From contig NZ_JAGGKT010000005.1 in NCBI RefSeq assembly GCF_017873965.1, positions 1 to 64,000 of the forward strand: a DNA stretch of 64,000 nucleotides, read 5' to 3'. Position numbers and translations under genes: made by a program. This stretch comes from Ammoniphilus resinae. Lineage in GTDB: Bacteria; Bacillota; Bacilli; Aneurinibacillales; RAOX-1. The notes beneath the pieces are model-generated. The model was given only the letters and a program-made list of their open reading frames with translations, searched no databases and was not told where the DNA came from. Positions 51,265 to 60,326 of the stretch are shown one piece after another; position 1 is the first letter of the stretch, and each line of letters starts with the position of its first letter.

Positions 51265-52863
51265 ATGGGATTATTTACAAAGATAAGAAAGAAGTTAACG
51301 GGTGCTTCATCCGCCAGCGCACAAAATCAGAACTATTTGAAGCCTGATCCCTTACATCCTACCCTTCAAGAGAACATTCAAAAAATCAAGGAAACCCTTG
51401 GAAATAGCACTGACCTAATGATTCGTAAGATTCAAATCGGGAAAAACAGGAAATATCGAATTGGGATCTTTTATATCGATGGACTGGTTGACAACAAGAC
51501 GATACAAAAAGATATTATGAAGTCTCTGCTGACTGAAATCCTGGGAACGGAAGTCGAGGAAAAGATCTCGCGGGACCCCCTGCCCCTTTTGAAGGAATCA
51601 ATCCTTTCTGTTGGTTCCCTTAAGGATATTGGAGATTATGGAACTTTCTTTAGCTCTCTTCTGTCAGGAGAAACCGTTCTCTTAGTTGATGGCTGTGAAC
51701 AGGGCCTAGCGCTAAGTACGGTTGGCGGAGAGCAACGAGCGATTACTGAGCCCGTAACACAAACCGTTGTTCGAGGCCCGCAGAATGCCTTTACGGAAAA
51801 TATCCACACGAACGTCTCTCTCGTTCGCCGCATCATCAAGGATCCCAATCTGTGGATGGAAACCCGTACGATTGGTCGGGTGACGCAAACCAAAGTCTCA
51901 GTCATGTATCTTAAAGGAATCGCAGATGAAAAGGTGGTTGAAGAAGTCCGCCAAAGGTTAGATCATATCGATATCGACGGAATTTTGGAAAGCGGCTATA
52001 TCGAAGAACTAATTCAGGATAACACCTATTCCCCTTTTCCAACCGTGTACAATTCAGAGCGACCGGATGTCATCGCTTCGGAGCTGTTGGAAGGCCGCAT
52101 TGCGATCCTAGTCGACGGCACCCCCTTCGTGCTCGTTGTCCCGGCGATCTTTGTTCAGTTCTTTCAATCGGCCGAGGATTATTATCAGCGGGCCGATTTT
52201 GGGTTGATCCGGATCCTTCGGTATGTAGCCCTTGCCCTTGCTCTTTTAGGCCCATCTTTTTATGTCGCCATCACCACTTTTCACCAGGAGATGTTGCCGA
52301 CAACCCTGCTGATCAGCCTTGCTGCACAGCGAGAAGGGGTGCCCTTCCCCGCTTTTATCGAAGCGTTAATCATGGAAACGACATTCGAGTTATTACGTGA
52401 AGCAGGGGTGAGAATGCCCCGACCTGTTGGGCAGGCGGTATCGATTGTAGGTGCTTTGGTCATTGGGCAAGCTGCGGTTGAGGCAGGCCTTGTATCCGCA
52501 GCGATGGTGATCGTCGTGTCCGTTACAGCGATTGCCAATTTTACCTTTCCTTCGTTTAATATCGGGATTTCCATCCGGCTTTTGCGGTTTGGGCTGATGT
52601 TTATAGCCGCTTCGTTCGGGTTATTCGGAATCACTGTCGGGCTTATCGCTATTGTCCTGCACTTATGCAGTCTAAAATCATTTGGCGTGCCCTATCTGTC
52701 ACCAATGGCTCCGTTTATCCTGTCAGACCAAAAGGATGCGATTATTCGCTTACCCCGCTGGGCTTTATTTACCCGGTCGAAGACCACGCATCCAAGGAAT
52801 CTCGTTCGTCAGCAGCCTCCCCAGAAGGCAAAACCAAAGCCTCCGAAAGGAGAAGGATCATGA
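51265..52863 (+). CDS. Spore germination receptor subunit A (GerA family)
   Basis: About 532 residues from the ATG at 51265 (AAAGGAGGG upstream). Large soluble N-terminal domain with 'LVDGCEQGLALSTVGGEQRAITEPVTQTVVRGPQNAFTENI' region, then 'SLVRRIIKDPNLWMETRTIGRVTQTKVSVMYLKGIAD' and 'ILVDGTPFVLVVPAIFVQFFQSAEDYYQRADF', and 4-5 C-terminal membrane segments. Part of an inner-spore-membrane nutrient receptor. It overlaps the next gene by ATGA. Confidence 0.95.
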   Translation: MGLFTKIRKKLTGASSASAQNQNYLKPDPLHPTLQENIQKIKETLGNSTDLMIRKIQIGKNRKYRIGIFYIDGLVDNKTIQKDIMKSLLTEILGTEVEEKISRDPLPLLKESILSVGSLKDIGDYGTFFSSLLSGETVLLVDGCEQGLALSTVGGEQRAITEPVTQTVVRGPQNAFTENIHTNVSLVRRIIKDPNLWMETRTIGRVTQTKVSVMYLKGIADEKVVEEVRQRLDHIDIDGILESGYIEELIQDNTYSPFPTVYNSERPDVIASELLEGRIAILVDGTPFVLVVPAIFVQFFQSAEDYYQRADFGLIRILRYVALALALLGPSFYVAITTFHQEMLPTTLLISLAAQREGVPFPAFIEALIMETTFELLREAGVRMPRPVGQAVSIVGALVIGQAAVEAGLVSAAMVIVVSVTAIANFTFPSFNIGISIRLLRFGLMFIAASFGLFGITVGLIAIVLHLCSLKSFGVPYLSPMAPFILSDQKDAIIRLPRWALFTRSKTTHPRNLVRQQPPQKAKPKPPKGEGS

Positions 52864-54056
52864 AAAAATGGGTTTTGTTTTTTTGCATGCTTACCATTGT
52901 TCTCTTGCTCCTTAGCGGATGCTGGAACCGCAGGGAATTAAACGAGCTGGCAATCGCTATGGCCTACGGTTTCGATAAGGAAGGAGACCAATACTTAGTA
53001 ACCACTCAAGTGGTCGTTCCGAGTGAAGTAGCAAGCAAAACCACCGGGGGAAATCTCATTCCAGTTGTCGTTTATCAAGCCAAGGGGGCCACCCTGTTCG
53101 AAGCCATCCGAAAAATGACGTTGCTCTCCCCAAGAAAGATCTATGCATCGCATTTGCGAATGCTTGTGATTGGAGAAGAATTAGCAAAAGAAGGAATCAG
53201 TGAAGCTTTGGATTTCATCTCCAGAGATCATGAGAATCGAACCGATTTTTTTGTCACTGTAGCAAGGAATCAAAAAGCGGAAGATATTTTAAAGGTCACC
53301 ACGATCTTGGAAAAGATCCCTGCAAACCAGATGTATCAGGCTTTGCAAACTTCGGCTGATGCCTGGGCTCCTTCTGCACATATTACCTTGGACCAGCTCA
53401 TTGCCGATTTAATCAGCAAGGGGAAAGAAGCCGTGTTAACCGGAATCGAGAAAGAAGGGCCGTTAAAGGTTGGTGAAAGTAAAGATAATGTCCAAAAGAT
53501 TGATCCCCCGACACGTCTTACTTATACTACCCTTGCCGTTTTTAAAGGCGATCGATTGGTAGGCTGGTTAACAGAAAATGAAAGTAAGGCCTACAATTAT
53601 ATTCATAATGATGTGAAAAGCACAGTAGGCCATCTTCCTTGTACGAATGGAGGAAAAGTTACTGTTGAGGTCATTCGCAGCAAATCAAAGTTGAAAGGAA
53701 AGGTCATCAATGGAATACCACAAATTGAGATTGACGTTCGGACAGAGGATAGTGTTGGCGAAGCCAATTGCGAGATAGACCTGACCAAAACCGAAACAAT
53801 CGAGCACCTTGAGAAAACCGCAGAAAAAGGGCTGAAAGATATGATTACGAAAACTGTTGCGGAGGCTCAAAAATACAAAGTTGATATATTTGGCTTTGGT
53901 GAGGAAATCAACCGCTCCAATCCAGACTATTGGAAAAAGGTGAAAGACCACTGGGATCAGGAATTTGAAAAACTAGAGGTCAAGGTGAATGTCGACGTGA
54001 ATATCCTTCGCGTCGGAACAACGAAATATCCCATTATGAAGCTAATAAAGGAGTAG
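52860..54056 (+). CDS. Spore germination receptor subunit C (GerC family lipoprotein)
   Basis: 398 residues from the ATG at 52860, coupled to gerA. Lipobox 'LLLLSGCWNRRELNELAIAMAYGFDK' (Cys at about 20, W-N-R-R-E-L typical of GerAC). Ends with 'WKKVKDHWDQEFEKLEVKVNVDVNILRVGT', the GerAC signature. The protein is lipid-anchored in the spore inner membrane, facing outward. Confidence 0.95.
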   Translation: MKKWVLFFCMLTIVLLLLSGCWNRRELNELAIAMAYGFDKEGDQYLVTTQVVVPSEVASKTTGGNLIPVVVYQAKGATLFEAIRKMTLLSPRKIYASHLRMLVIGEELAKEGISEALDFISRDHENRTDFFVTVARNQKAEDILKVTTILEKIPANQMYQALQTSADAWAPSAHITLDQLIADLISKGKEAVLTGIEKEGPLKVGESKDNVQKIDPPTRLTYTTLAVFKGDRLVGWLTENESKAYNYIHNDVKSTVGHLPCTNGGKVTVEVIRSKSKLKGKVINGIPQIEIDVRTEDSVGEANCEIDLTKTETIEHLEKTAEKGLKDMITKTVAEAQKYKVDIFGFGEEINRSNPDYWKKVKDHWDQEFEKLEVKVNVDVNILRVGTTKYPIMKLIKE

Positions 54057-54064
54057 TGTTTATC

Positions 54065-54304
54065 ATGGCATTCTTAGTGGTTATAGGAATCCTGATTATT
54101 GCCTTGGTGAACGGCGTGATAGAGGTTCCTACACTTCTAAAACAAAAGCAAAAGAAGGAACTTTGGATGTTCTCTATTCTTTTGCTTTTAGCAGTAGGTC
54201 TGGGTGCAGCTGTCACCTTACATATCAATCTTCCAAATCCATTTGATACGATTACTGCCATCTACAAGCCATTGAATGATTATATATTCCGGTTATTACA
54301 GTAG
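54065..54304 (+). CDS. Small two-TM protein of ger operon (D-like subunit)
   Basis: About 79 residues from the ATG at 54065 (AAAGGAG about 11 bases upstream; a GTG at 54056 overlaps the gerC stop and is less likely). Two membrane segments (residues 1-20 and 35-55) and a short tail. Two-TM small proteins of this size encoded in ger operons are known as D subunits and modulate receptor function. Location between gerC and gerB supports that role. Confidence 0.7.
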   Translation: MAFLVVIGILIIALVNGVIEVPTLLKQKQKKELWMFSILLLLAVGLGAAVTLHINLPNPFDTITAIYKPLNDYIFRLLQ

Positions 54305-54319
54305 AAAGGACAGAGGGAA

Positions 54320-55417
54320 ATGCAAGCAAAGGAAAAAATTATGCTTCATCAGTTTACCCTATTGGTCATTATATTCACCATAGGAAGTTCTATATTGATT
54401 ACCCCAGCAGGCCTTGCACGGATCGCCAAACAAGATGCCTGGATGGTCGTCATTCTTGCGACAGGTATTTCGATGTTGTTTATCTCGCTTTATAATTCGT
54501 TAGGAAGGCGATTCCCGGGAATGACTTTGACAGAAATCAACGAACAAATCCTCGGAAAATGGCTAGGAAAAATCGTTTCCCTTTTATTTATTAGCTATTT
54601 CTTTATTCTGGCTTCTGCTTTAACGCTAGAAATTGGCGATTTTATGACTACGCAAATTATGCCGGAAACCCCTATTCAAGCGGTTCAAATTATTTTTATT
54701 AGTATTGTAGTGATGGGGGTTCGGTATGGTTTGGGGACCTTCAGCCGTGCGGCAGAAATTTTCTTTCCTTGGATTTTATTCTTTATCCTATTCTTAACTT
54801 TTTCCCTCCTTCCGCAAGTGAATTATGTAAGAATCGAACCGGTCTTTGAAAATGGGATAAAACCCATTCTGCAAGCAACAGTCCCTATGCTTGGCCTACC
54901 GTTCCTTGAACTTGTGGTATTTTTGATGATTATTCCTGCTATTCAGCAAACAAAGAAAGTCGGGAAAGCCTTTTACGCGGGGACAATCATCGGAGGTTTT
55001 ATTTTGCTCGTCATAACCTTGTTGACCGTTTACGTTTTGGGATCGTCCCTGACTTCAACCCAGATGTATCCCAGTTATGTTTTGGCAAAAAAGGTCAATA
55101 TTGGGGGATTTTTACAACGGGTAGAAGCGATTATGGCGGGGATCTGGTTTTTGACCATTTATTTCAAAATTACCATATGTTTCTACGCCTCCTCATTAGG
55201 CCTTGCCCAAACCTTTAAACTAAATGATTATCGTCCATTAATTTTCCCACTGGGGATGCTTCTTATTGCACTTACACAGATTATTAGCCCCAATATCGTC
55301 TATTTCAACTACATTTTAAGATATGTCTGGACACCCTATTCTCTGACTTATGGACTCTTCTTCCCTCTGCTCCTGCTGGTGGTGGCGGTGATTCGAAAAC
55401 AAAAGGTGAAAGGATGA
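54320..55417 (+). CDS. Spore germination receptor subunit B (GerB family permease)
   Basis: 365 residues, ten membrane segments, APC-superfamily-like fold. 'LHQFTLLVIIFTIGSSILITPAGLARIAKQDAW' is the GerAB N-terminus; 'FLELVVFLMIIPAIQQTKK' and 'VEAIMAGIWFLTIYFKITICFYA' are conserved. It is the presumed germinant-binding subunit. The operon order A-C-D-B ends here. Confidence 0.93.
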   Translation: MQAKEKIMLHQFTLLVIIFTIGSSILITPAGLARIAKQDAWMVVILATGISMLFISLYNSLGRRFPGMTLTEINEQILGKWLGKIVSLLFISYFFILASALTLEIGDFMTTQIMPETPIQAVQIIFISIVVMGVRYGLGTFSRAAEIFFPWILFFILFLTFSLLPQVNYVRIEPVFENGIKPILQATVPMLGLPFLELVVFLMIIPAIQQTKKVGKAFYAGTIIGGFILLVITLLTVYVLGSSLTSTQMYPSYVLAKKVNIGGFLQRVEAIMAGIWFLTIYFKITICFYASSLGLAQTFKLNDYRPLIFPLGMLLIALTQIISPNIVYFNYILRYVWTPYSLTYGLFFPLLLLVVAVIRKQKVKG

Positions 55418-55442
55418 TTATTCATTAGTGGGGTTCGGGCTC

Positions 55443-55500
55443 CTCAAGGACTTTTCTAACTGCTTTTCCCTGTGATTTGTCCTTGAGAGACCAAGCCTCT
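55443..55500 (-). terminator. Hairpin downstream of P450 gene
   Basis: CTCAAGGAC ... GTCCTTGAG inverted repeat near 55442-55489, between the convergent gerB and P450 genes. It resembles the CCTTGAGAACC repeats at 25800-25910. Confidence 0.5.
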
Positions 55501-55507
55501 TAGGATT

Positions 55508-56731
55508 TTAATGGATTGTTGCCGGATTATATTGCACGGGTAAGGCCTTAACCCCATAGACAAAGGTACTTGGAATGGGAGTCAGTTCGGTTCCTTCGGG
55601 AAACTCCATATTGTGAAAGCTACTTAAAATAATTGGCAAAGCTACCCTCGCCTCCAACCGTGCCAAAGGTGCCCCCAAGCAGAAATGTGCTCCATTTCCA
55701 AAAGCTAGATGTTGATTTGGCGTACGATCTACTTTAAATTGATCCGCTACTGGGAACTTATTTTCATCCCGATTTGCCGAAGCGATCCAAGCGATGACTT
55801 GATCCCCTTTTTTGATTTGCTTCCCACCGATTTCTGTGTCTTTTGTGACCACGCGATTCGTTGCAAGGACCGGTGAATAATAGCGAAGAATTTCCTCGAT
55901 CGCCTTTTCCATAAGCTCGGGTTGCTGTCTGAGTTGTTCCTGCAAATGGGGTTCCTCTATAAACTTGCGAATCGCGTTGGAAATTAGATTGGTCGTTGTC
56001 TCATTGCCTGCCGCAAGCAGCAGAATACAAAACTCCATGATCTCATGATCCGTCAAATGCTGCCCATCCACCTCCGCATGCACCAATCGGGAAATCAGAT
56101 CTTCACGAGGATTTTTTCTCCGCTCTGTTACGACCTTCATAAAGTAATCGTCCAGTTCTTGGCGTGTTTTCTGTCTTTCCCGGAAGAAGGATTGTACTTC
56201 GTTTTCCGTACTATCTTCCGGCATCTTCACTATAACATCTGACCAATCCTTAAATAATTGGCGGTCTTCGGGCGGCACCCCGAGGAGCTCAGCAATCACA
56301 ATGACCGGCAAGGGATAGGAGATATCATGAATGAGATCCATTTGTTGTTTGGTTTTTAGGGGGTTCACCAATTCATGGACAACCTCCGCGATCCTTGGTT
56401 CAAGTTCCGAGATTGCCTTGGGGGTAAAAGCTTTGCTGACAATGTTCCTCATTTGATGGTGCTTCGGTGGGTCCATGCCGATAATACTGCCAAGAAGTAC
56501 CGGACCTGCTGTCGGCCGCACCGATGAAAAAGTGACCGGGTCCTTCAGTATAGCGACAATGTCGTCATATCGAAACAGATCCCAGCTGCTGCGGTGTTCA
56601 TCGTATGTGACAGGAGATGTTTTACGCATTTTTTCAAACCAGGGAAACGGATTTAACCGCTCCTCCCTCGTATGCATCCCTTCAACAGGAATTGCCAGAC
56701 CAGTTAGTTGCGTATTAGGGGATAGATCCAT
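55508..56731 (-). CDS. Cytochrome P450
   Basis: 407 residues, class I bacterial size. I-helix 'LLLAAGNETTTNLISN' (acid/alcohol pair region), ExxR in 'EEILRYYSPV', haem loop 'LAFGNGAHFCLGAPLARLEAR' with Cys thiolate. Similar to CYP107/CYP109-like soluble P450s of bacilli that hydroxylate fatty acids, steroids or polyketides. No ferredoxin partner is adjacent. SD AAAGGAG. Confidence 0.92.
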   Translation of the reverse strand: MDLSPNTQLTGLAIPVEGMHTREERLNPFPWFEKMRKTSPVTYDEHRSSWDLFRYDDIVAILKDPVTFSSVRPTAGPVLLGSIIGMDPPKHHQMRNIVSKAFTPKAISELEPRIAEVVHELVNPLKTKQQMDLIHDISYPLPVIVIAELLGVPPEDRQLFKDWSDVIVKMPEDSTENEVQSFFRERQKTRQELDDYFMKVVTERRKNPREDLISRLVHAEVDGQHLTDHEIMEFCILLLAAGNETTTNLISNAIRKFIEEPHLQEQLRQQPELMEKAIEEILRYYSPVLATNRVVTKDTEIGGKQIKKGDQVIAWIASANRDENKFPVADQFKVDRTPNQHLAFGNGAHFCLGAPLARLEARVALPIILSSFHNMEFPEGTELTPIPSTFVYGVKALPVQYNPATIH

Positions 56732-56824
56732 GGTCTCTGCTCCTTTCCTTTGGTTGGTTTGATTGTGTTAGATTACCCCATTTTGTTGAGGGATATGATG
56801 GGGGGTCCCACTCCCTACCAACCC

Positions 56825-56857
56825 AAAAAAGAGCGTACCCATCGAGTACACTCTTTT
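56825..56857 (-). terminator. Terminator after SDR paralogue
   Basis: AAGAGTGTAC ... GTACGCTCTT stem, T-run on the minus strand. Confidence 0.8.
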
Positions 56858-56861
56858 GTCT

Positions 56862-57641
56862 TTACGCGTTTGGTGCATAAATCGATGGGAAACCAGCTAG
56901 GAATCCACCGTCCACTGCGAGAATTTGTCCGTTTATAAAGTTAGCTCGACCTGATGCAAGGAATGCGACAGCGTCGGCAATTTCTTCGGGGCGGCCTAAG
57001 CGGCGCTGTGGGGTCTGGTCGATGATTTTGTTATAGTACTCTTCTTGGGCGAAAGCTCCTTCTGTAAGCGGTGTCAAGATATAGCCAGGGCTTACTGCAT
57101 TCACGTTGATATTAAATTTGGCCCACTCAACAGCCAATAGTTTTGTATATTGCGCGAGTGCTGACTTAGCTGACGCATAGGCGGATTGGTTCGGCGTAAC
57201 CGTATGTGACATCAAGGAAGTAATGTTAATAATTTTGCCGCTTTTTTGTTCGATCAAATGCTGACCCACTTCCTGGCACATCCGGTAAACCCCATTTAGA
57301 TTGATATTGATCACGCGCTCCCACTCCTGCTCGGGGTACTCAATAGCTGGAAGACGTTTGTTAACACCTGCACAGTTGACAAGCCCATCGATTCGTCCAA
57401 CCTCTTTAAGTGTTGCGGCAACAAAGTCCTTCACACTTTCCCGACTTGCCACGTCCAGTACAAAACCTTTGACAGTGCCTTTGGCTGATAGATCTTCGGT
57501 CGTCTGCTTCATTTCCGCTTCGGTGCGGCTGCCGATCACAACGGTAGCTCCTTCTTCTAATAAGCGTTCAGTAATTGCCCGGCCAATCCCGCGGCTTCCA
57601 CCAGTCACAACCATCATTTTATTTTCGAGTTCTCGTCCCAT
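56862..57641 (-). CDS. SDR oxidoreductase, paralogue of the gene at 1539
   Basis: 259 residues. 'VTGGSRGIGRAITERLL', 'NCAGVNKRLPAIEYPEQEWERVININLNGVYRMCQEVG' region, Ser in 'NITSLMSHTVT', catalytic 'YASAK', 'AVDGGFLAG'. It differs from the first SDR mostly on the surface, with nearly the same active-site and substrate-loop residues, so both probably act on the same class of substrate. Monocistronic. Confidence 0.87.
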   Translation of the reverse strand: MGRELENKMMVVTGGSRGIGRAITERLLEEGATVVIGSRTEAEMKQTTEDLSAKGTVKGFVLDVASRESVKDFVAATLKEVGRIDGLVNCAGVNKRLPAIEYPEQEWERVININLNGVYRMCQEVGQHLIEQKSGKIINITSLMSHTVTPNQSAYASAKSALAQYTKLLAVEWAKFNINVNAVSPGYILTPLTEGAFAQEEYYNKIIDQTPQRRLGRPEEIADAVAFLASGRANFINGQILAVDGGFLAGFPSIYAPNA

Positions 57642-57740
57642 TTATGTTAGTCACCTTCCTATTCACTTTATCCCAATAATTATAAACTTTATAGTGATTT
57701 TAGAAAACTGTTTTTATTTAGTCATAAAATAAAAGCCCCC

Positions 57741-57908
57741 TTATAAGGGAGCTTTCTGTTCTTCAAGCTGTGCGTCACATGCCGATTTGCAGCTGTTTTT
57801 AATTGAACATCCGGCACATTTTCCTTCTTTGCTTTTCCTGACAAAACGGTACAGGGTCCACCCTGCATAACCAAAGATCAGAACTCCCAACAGAATGTTG
57901 ATCAGCAT
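57741..57908 (-). CDS. FeoB-associated Cys-rich membrane protein (55 aa)
   Basis: Starts MLINILLGVLIFGYAGWTLY, one membrane segment, then a cytosolic tail with four Cys (CAGC and CKSAC). This is the FeoB-associated Cys-rich family (YnzJ-like position at the 3' end of feoAB). The ATG at 57908 has GGAAGG six bases upstream. It lies 19 bases after feoB. It may help deliver iron or electrons to FeoB. A hairpin (AGCCCCCTTATAAGGGAGCT) covers its stop. Confidence 0.8.
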   Translation of the reverse strand: MLINILLGVLIFGYAGWTLYRFVRKSKEGKCAGCSIKNSCKSACDAQLEEQKAPL

Positions 57909-57927
57909 GGCCATCCTTCCTTCTTCT

Positions 57928-59940
57928 TTATTGGAATCCGAGGAATTTTCCGCCCCAGTAAATCATGAGTGCAATCAAATAGGCAATCATCAGCGCATAT
58001 CCAATGGAAAACCAGGTCCATCTTGCGGAAGCTGTTTCCTTCTTAATAACCGCGACCGTAGCCAAACAAGGGACATAAAGCAACAGAAACACCATAAAGC
58101 TATAAGCCGAAAGCGGACTATAGAAATTGGCCATCGTTCCTTGCAAGGTCGCCAGGTCTGGAGCAACATAGATAATGTTCATTGTGGACACGACAACTTC
58201 TTTTGCCAAAAAACCAGTCAACAGGGCAGCCCCCGCCTGCCAGGTTCCGAACCCAAGCGGTGCAAATAAAGGAGCAATCAAGCCGCCGATCATGGCCAAA
58301 TAGCTGTTATTCATATCTACATTTAACCCACCCGGTCCAGCATAGCTGAGGAACCAAATCACAACGGAACCGCCGAAGATAAACGTTCCTGCTTTTCTTA
58401 TAAAGCCTTTCCCCTTTTCCCATGTGCTGCGCATCAGCGTCCGCCACTGTGGGAACCGATAGGGCGGCAATTCCACCACAAACATCGAGGACGATTGCTT
58501 CAATAAGGTCGAAGAAAAGATTTTGGCCAGCCCAAGGGCGACGACGATCCCCAATAAATAAAGCGACAAGACGATCAGTGCTTGATGTTGAGTAAAGAAC
58601 GCCCCGACAAAAAGGCTGTACACTGACAAGCGAGCTGAACAAGACATTAACGGGGTTAAGATGATCGTCAATAACCGTTCCTTAGGTTGTTCAATCGTGC
58701 GCGCCGCCATGACCCCCGGCACATTACAACCGAATCCAATAATCATGGGGATAAACGCTTTTCCATTGAGGCCGATCATTTCCATCAGTTTGTCCATAAC
58801 CATTGCCACCCGGGCCATATATCCCGAGTCCTCGATGAAGGAGATTAAAAAGAAAAGCATAAAAATTTGCGGAACAAACACAAGCACCCCGCCTACCCCG
58901 GCGACAATCCCGTTGAGCAGAACGGCCTGGATAAAGTCGGAAGCCCCCACAGCTACCAATGCCTGTGTCAGCCATTCCGTGAGTGGACCGGAGAAAAAGG
59001 CATCAAGCAAATCGGACAGCGGTGTCCCTACCCAATCAAAAGTAAACTTGAAAATCAAAAACATAAATAAAAGAAAAATCGGAATTCCTAGATATTTATT
59101 TGTCACGATTTGGTCCACGGTTTCCGAAAAGGTGTATTCCACCTCTTTCGTCCTAGTCAAACAGTCCGACAAAATCGCCCGAATTACATCTCCACGCACG
59201 GAACGAATATGCTGCTGCAAGTTTTTTATCCCGGTCTTTCCGGAAATCACTTGCTGTTCTGTTTGCTCAAAAAGCGCGGTGAGTTCAGAAGAAGCGATAT
59301 GCTTTTGCAACAATTCCCGTACTAGCGAGTTTCCTTCGAAAAACTGTAGGGCCATCCAGCGCTTTGACGGAAGTTCCACATGGTTTAATCTTTCAATCAG
59401 TGTACCAACTGCCTGCTCTAGTTCTGGACCATAATCAATAAATAAAGGTTCAACCTTTCGCTCCTTCATCGCCTGAAAATTTGCGGCGAGTTGATCACAA
59501 CCCTTCCCGGTTCTGGCAACAATCGGAACGATCGGTGAGCCGAGAAGGCGCTTTGACAAATTCTTGGCGTCAATCTGGAACCCGCGGCTCTTTGCAACAT
59601 CTATCATATTTAAACCGATCACCATCGGCCGTCCGTATTCTAACAATTGGATGGTTAAATAGAGGTTTCGTTCAATTTGCGCAGCATCGACAATGTTAAG
59701 AATGAGCGAAAAATCCTCGGACAGCAAAAACTGTGTAGCTACTCCTTCATCCCGTGACAAGGGGTTTAAGGAGTATATCCCTGGAAGATCGATTAAACGT
59801 CCGACCTTGTTTTTTAACACCCCTACCTTTTTCTCTACCGTGACACCCGTCCAGTTTCCCACGTACTCATAGGAGCCAGTTAAGATGTTAAACAAGGAGG
59901 TCTTCCCTGTATTTGGGTTACCAGCAAGTGCAATATTCAT
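57928..59940 (-). CDS. feoB: Ferrous iron transporter B
   Basis: About 670 residues from the ATG at 59940, which overlaps the feoA stop (ATGA). N-terminal G domain with G1 'LAGNPNTGKTSLFN', G2 'NWTGVTVEKK', G3 'DLPGIYSL', G4 'NMIDV'; then a GDI helical domain and core membrane region with 'PLMSCSARLSVYSLF' (Cys) and 'GFGCNVPGVMAART', the two Gate motifs. It imports Fe(II). Complete; no frameshift. Confidence 0.95.
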   Translation of the reverse strand: MNIALAGNPNTGKTSLFNILTGSYEYVGNWTGVTVEKKVGVLKNKVGRLIDLPGIYSLNPLSRDEGVATQFLLSEDFSLILNIVDAAQIERNLYLTIQLLEYGRPMVIGLNMIDVAKSRGFQIDAKNLSKRLLGSPIVPIVARTGKGCDQLAANFQAMKERKVEPLFIDYGPELEQAVGTLIERLNHVELPSKRWMALQFFEGNSLVRELLQKHIASSELTALFEQTEQQVISGKTGIKNLQQHIRSVRGDVIRAILSDCLTRTKEVEYTFSETVDQIVTNKYLGIPIFLLFMFLIFKFTFDWVGTPLSDLLDAFFSGPLTEWLTQALVAVGASDFIQAVLLNGIVAGVGGVLVFVPQIFMLFFLISFIEDSGYMARVAMVMDKLMEMIGLNGKAFIPMIIGFGCNVPGVMAARTIEQPKERLLTIILTPLMSCSARLSVYSLFVGAFFTQHQALIVLSLYLLGIVVALGLAKIFSSTLLKQSSSMFVVELPPYRFPQWRTLMRSTWEKGKGFIRKAGTFIFGGSVVIWFLSYAGPGGLNVDMNNSYLAMIGGLIAPLFAPLGFGTWQAGAALLTGFLAKEVVVSTMNIIYVAPDLATLQGTMANFYSPLSAYSFMVFLLLYVPCLATVAVIKKETASARWTWFSIGYALMIAYLIALMIYWGGKFLGFQ

Positions 59941-60167
59941 GATGCCCACTCAACCTCAATGCTTTTTGCCTCACAGCGACGAATACCAATCCATTGCCCG
60001 CAAATCTCTACTGCAAACGGTCCTCCGAAAGGGAGAATGCGTTTAATACGAATCGTCGCTCCTTCCATCATCCCTAAGTCAATCAGACGGCGACGAACGA
60101 TTTCACTTACACGATCTGTATTTAAAATTTTAACGATACTTCCCTGTTTCATTTCAGATAGAACCAT
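59937..60167 (-). CDS. feoA: Ferrous iron transport protein A
   Basis: About 76 residues from the ATG at 60167 (GGGGGTAGGGG upstream); the longer ORF would run into the Fur-box region. SH3-like fold: 'SIVKILNTDRVSEIVRRRLIDLGMMEGATIRIKRILPFGGPFAVEICG' region. It activates FeoB. First gene of feoA-feoB-FeoB-associated. Confidence 0.92.
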   Translation of the reverse strand: MVLSEMKQGSIVKILNTDRVSEIVRRRLIDLGMMEGATIRIKRILPFGGPFAVEICGQWIGIRRCEAKSIEVEWAS

Positions 60168-60193
60168 TTCCCCTACCCCCATAGTGACAACAA

Positions 60194-60208
60194 TGAGAAT
60201 CGTTATCA
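60194..60208 (-). promoter_or_regulatory. Fur-box-like site upstream of feoA
   Basis: TGAGAAT-C-GTTATCA, the 7-1-7 inverted pattern used by Bacillus Fur, 27 bases before the feoA start. Suggests iron repression of the operon. Confidence 0.65.
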
Positions 60209-60326
60209 ATAATTGCTATTTCATTATATGAGAAAATTTATCATTCGTAAATAGTCTGGATAAAATTATAAATGATCACCAAGATAGGTATAATAATGGA
60301 AATCTCCTGACGAAAGGGATTTGATC

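Noticed and set aside
58661-59434. 257-codon ORF antisense to feoB
   Set aside because: Shadow frame within feoB, Ser/Thr/Ile-rich, with no family features.
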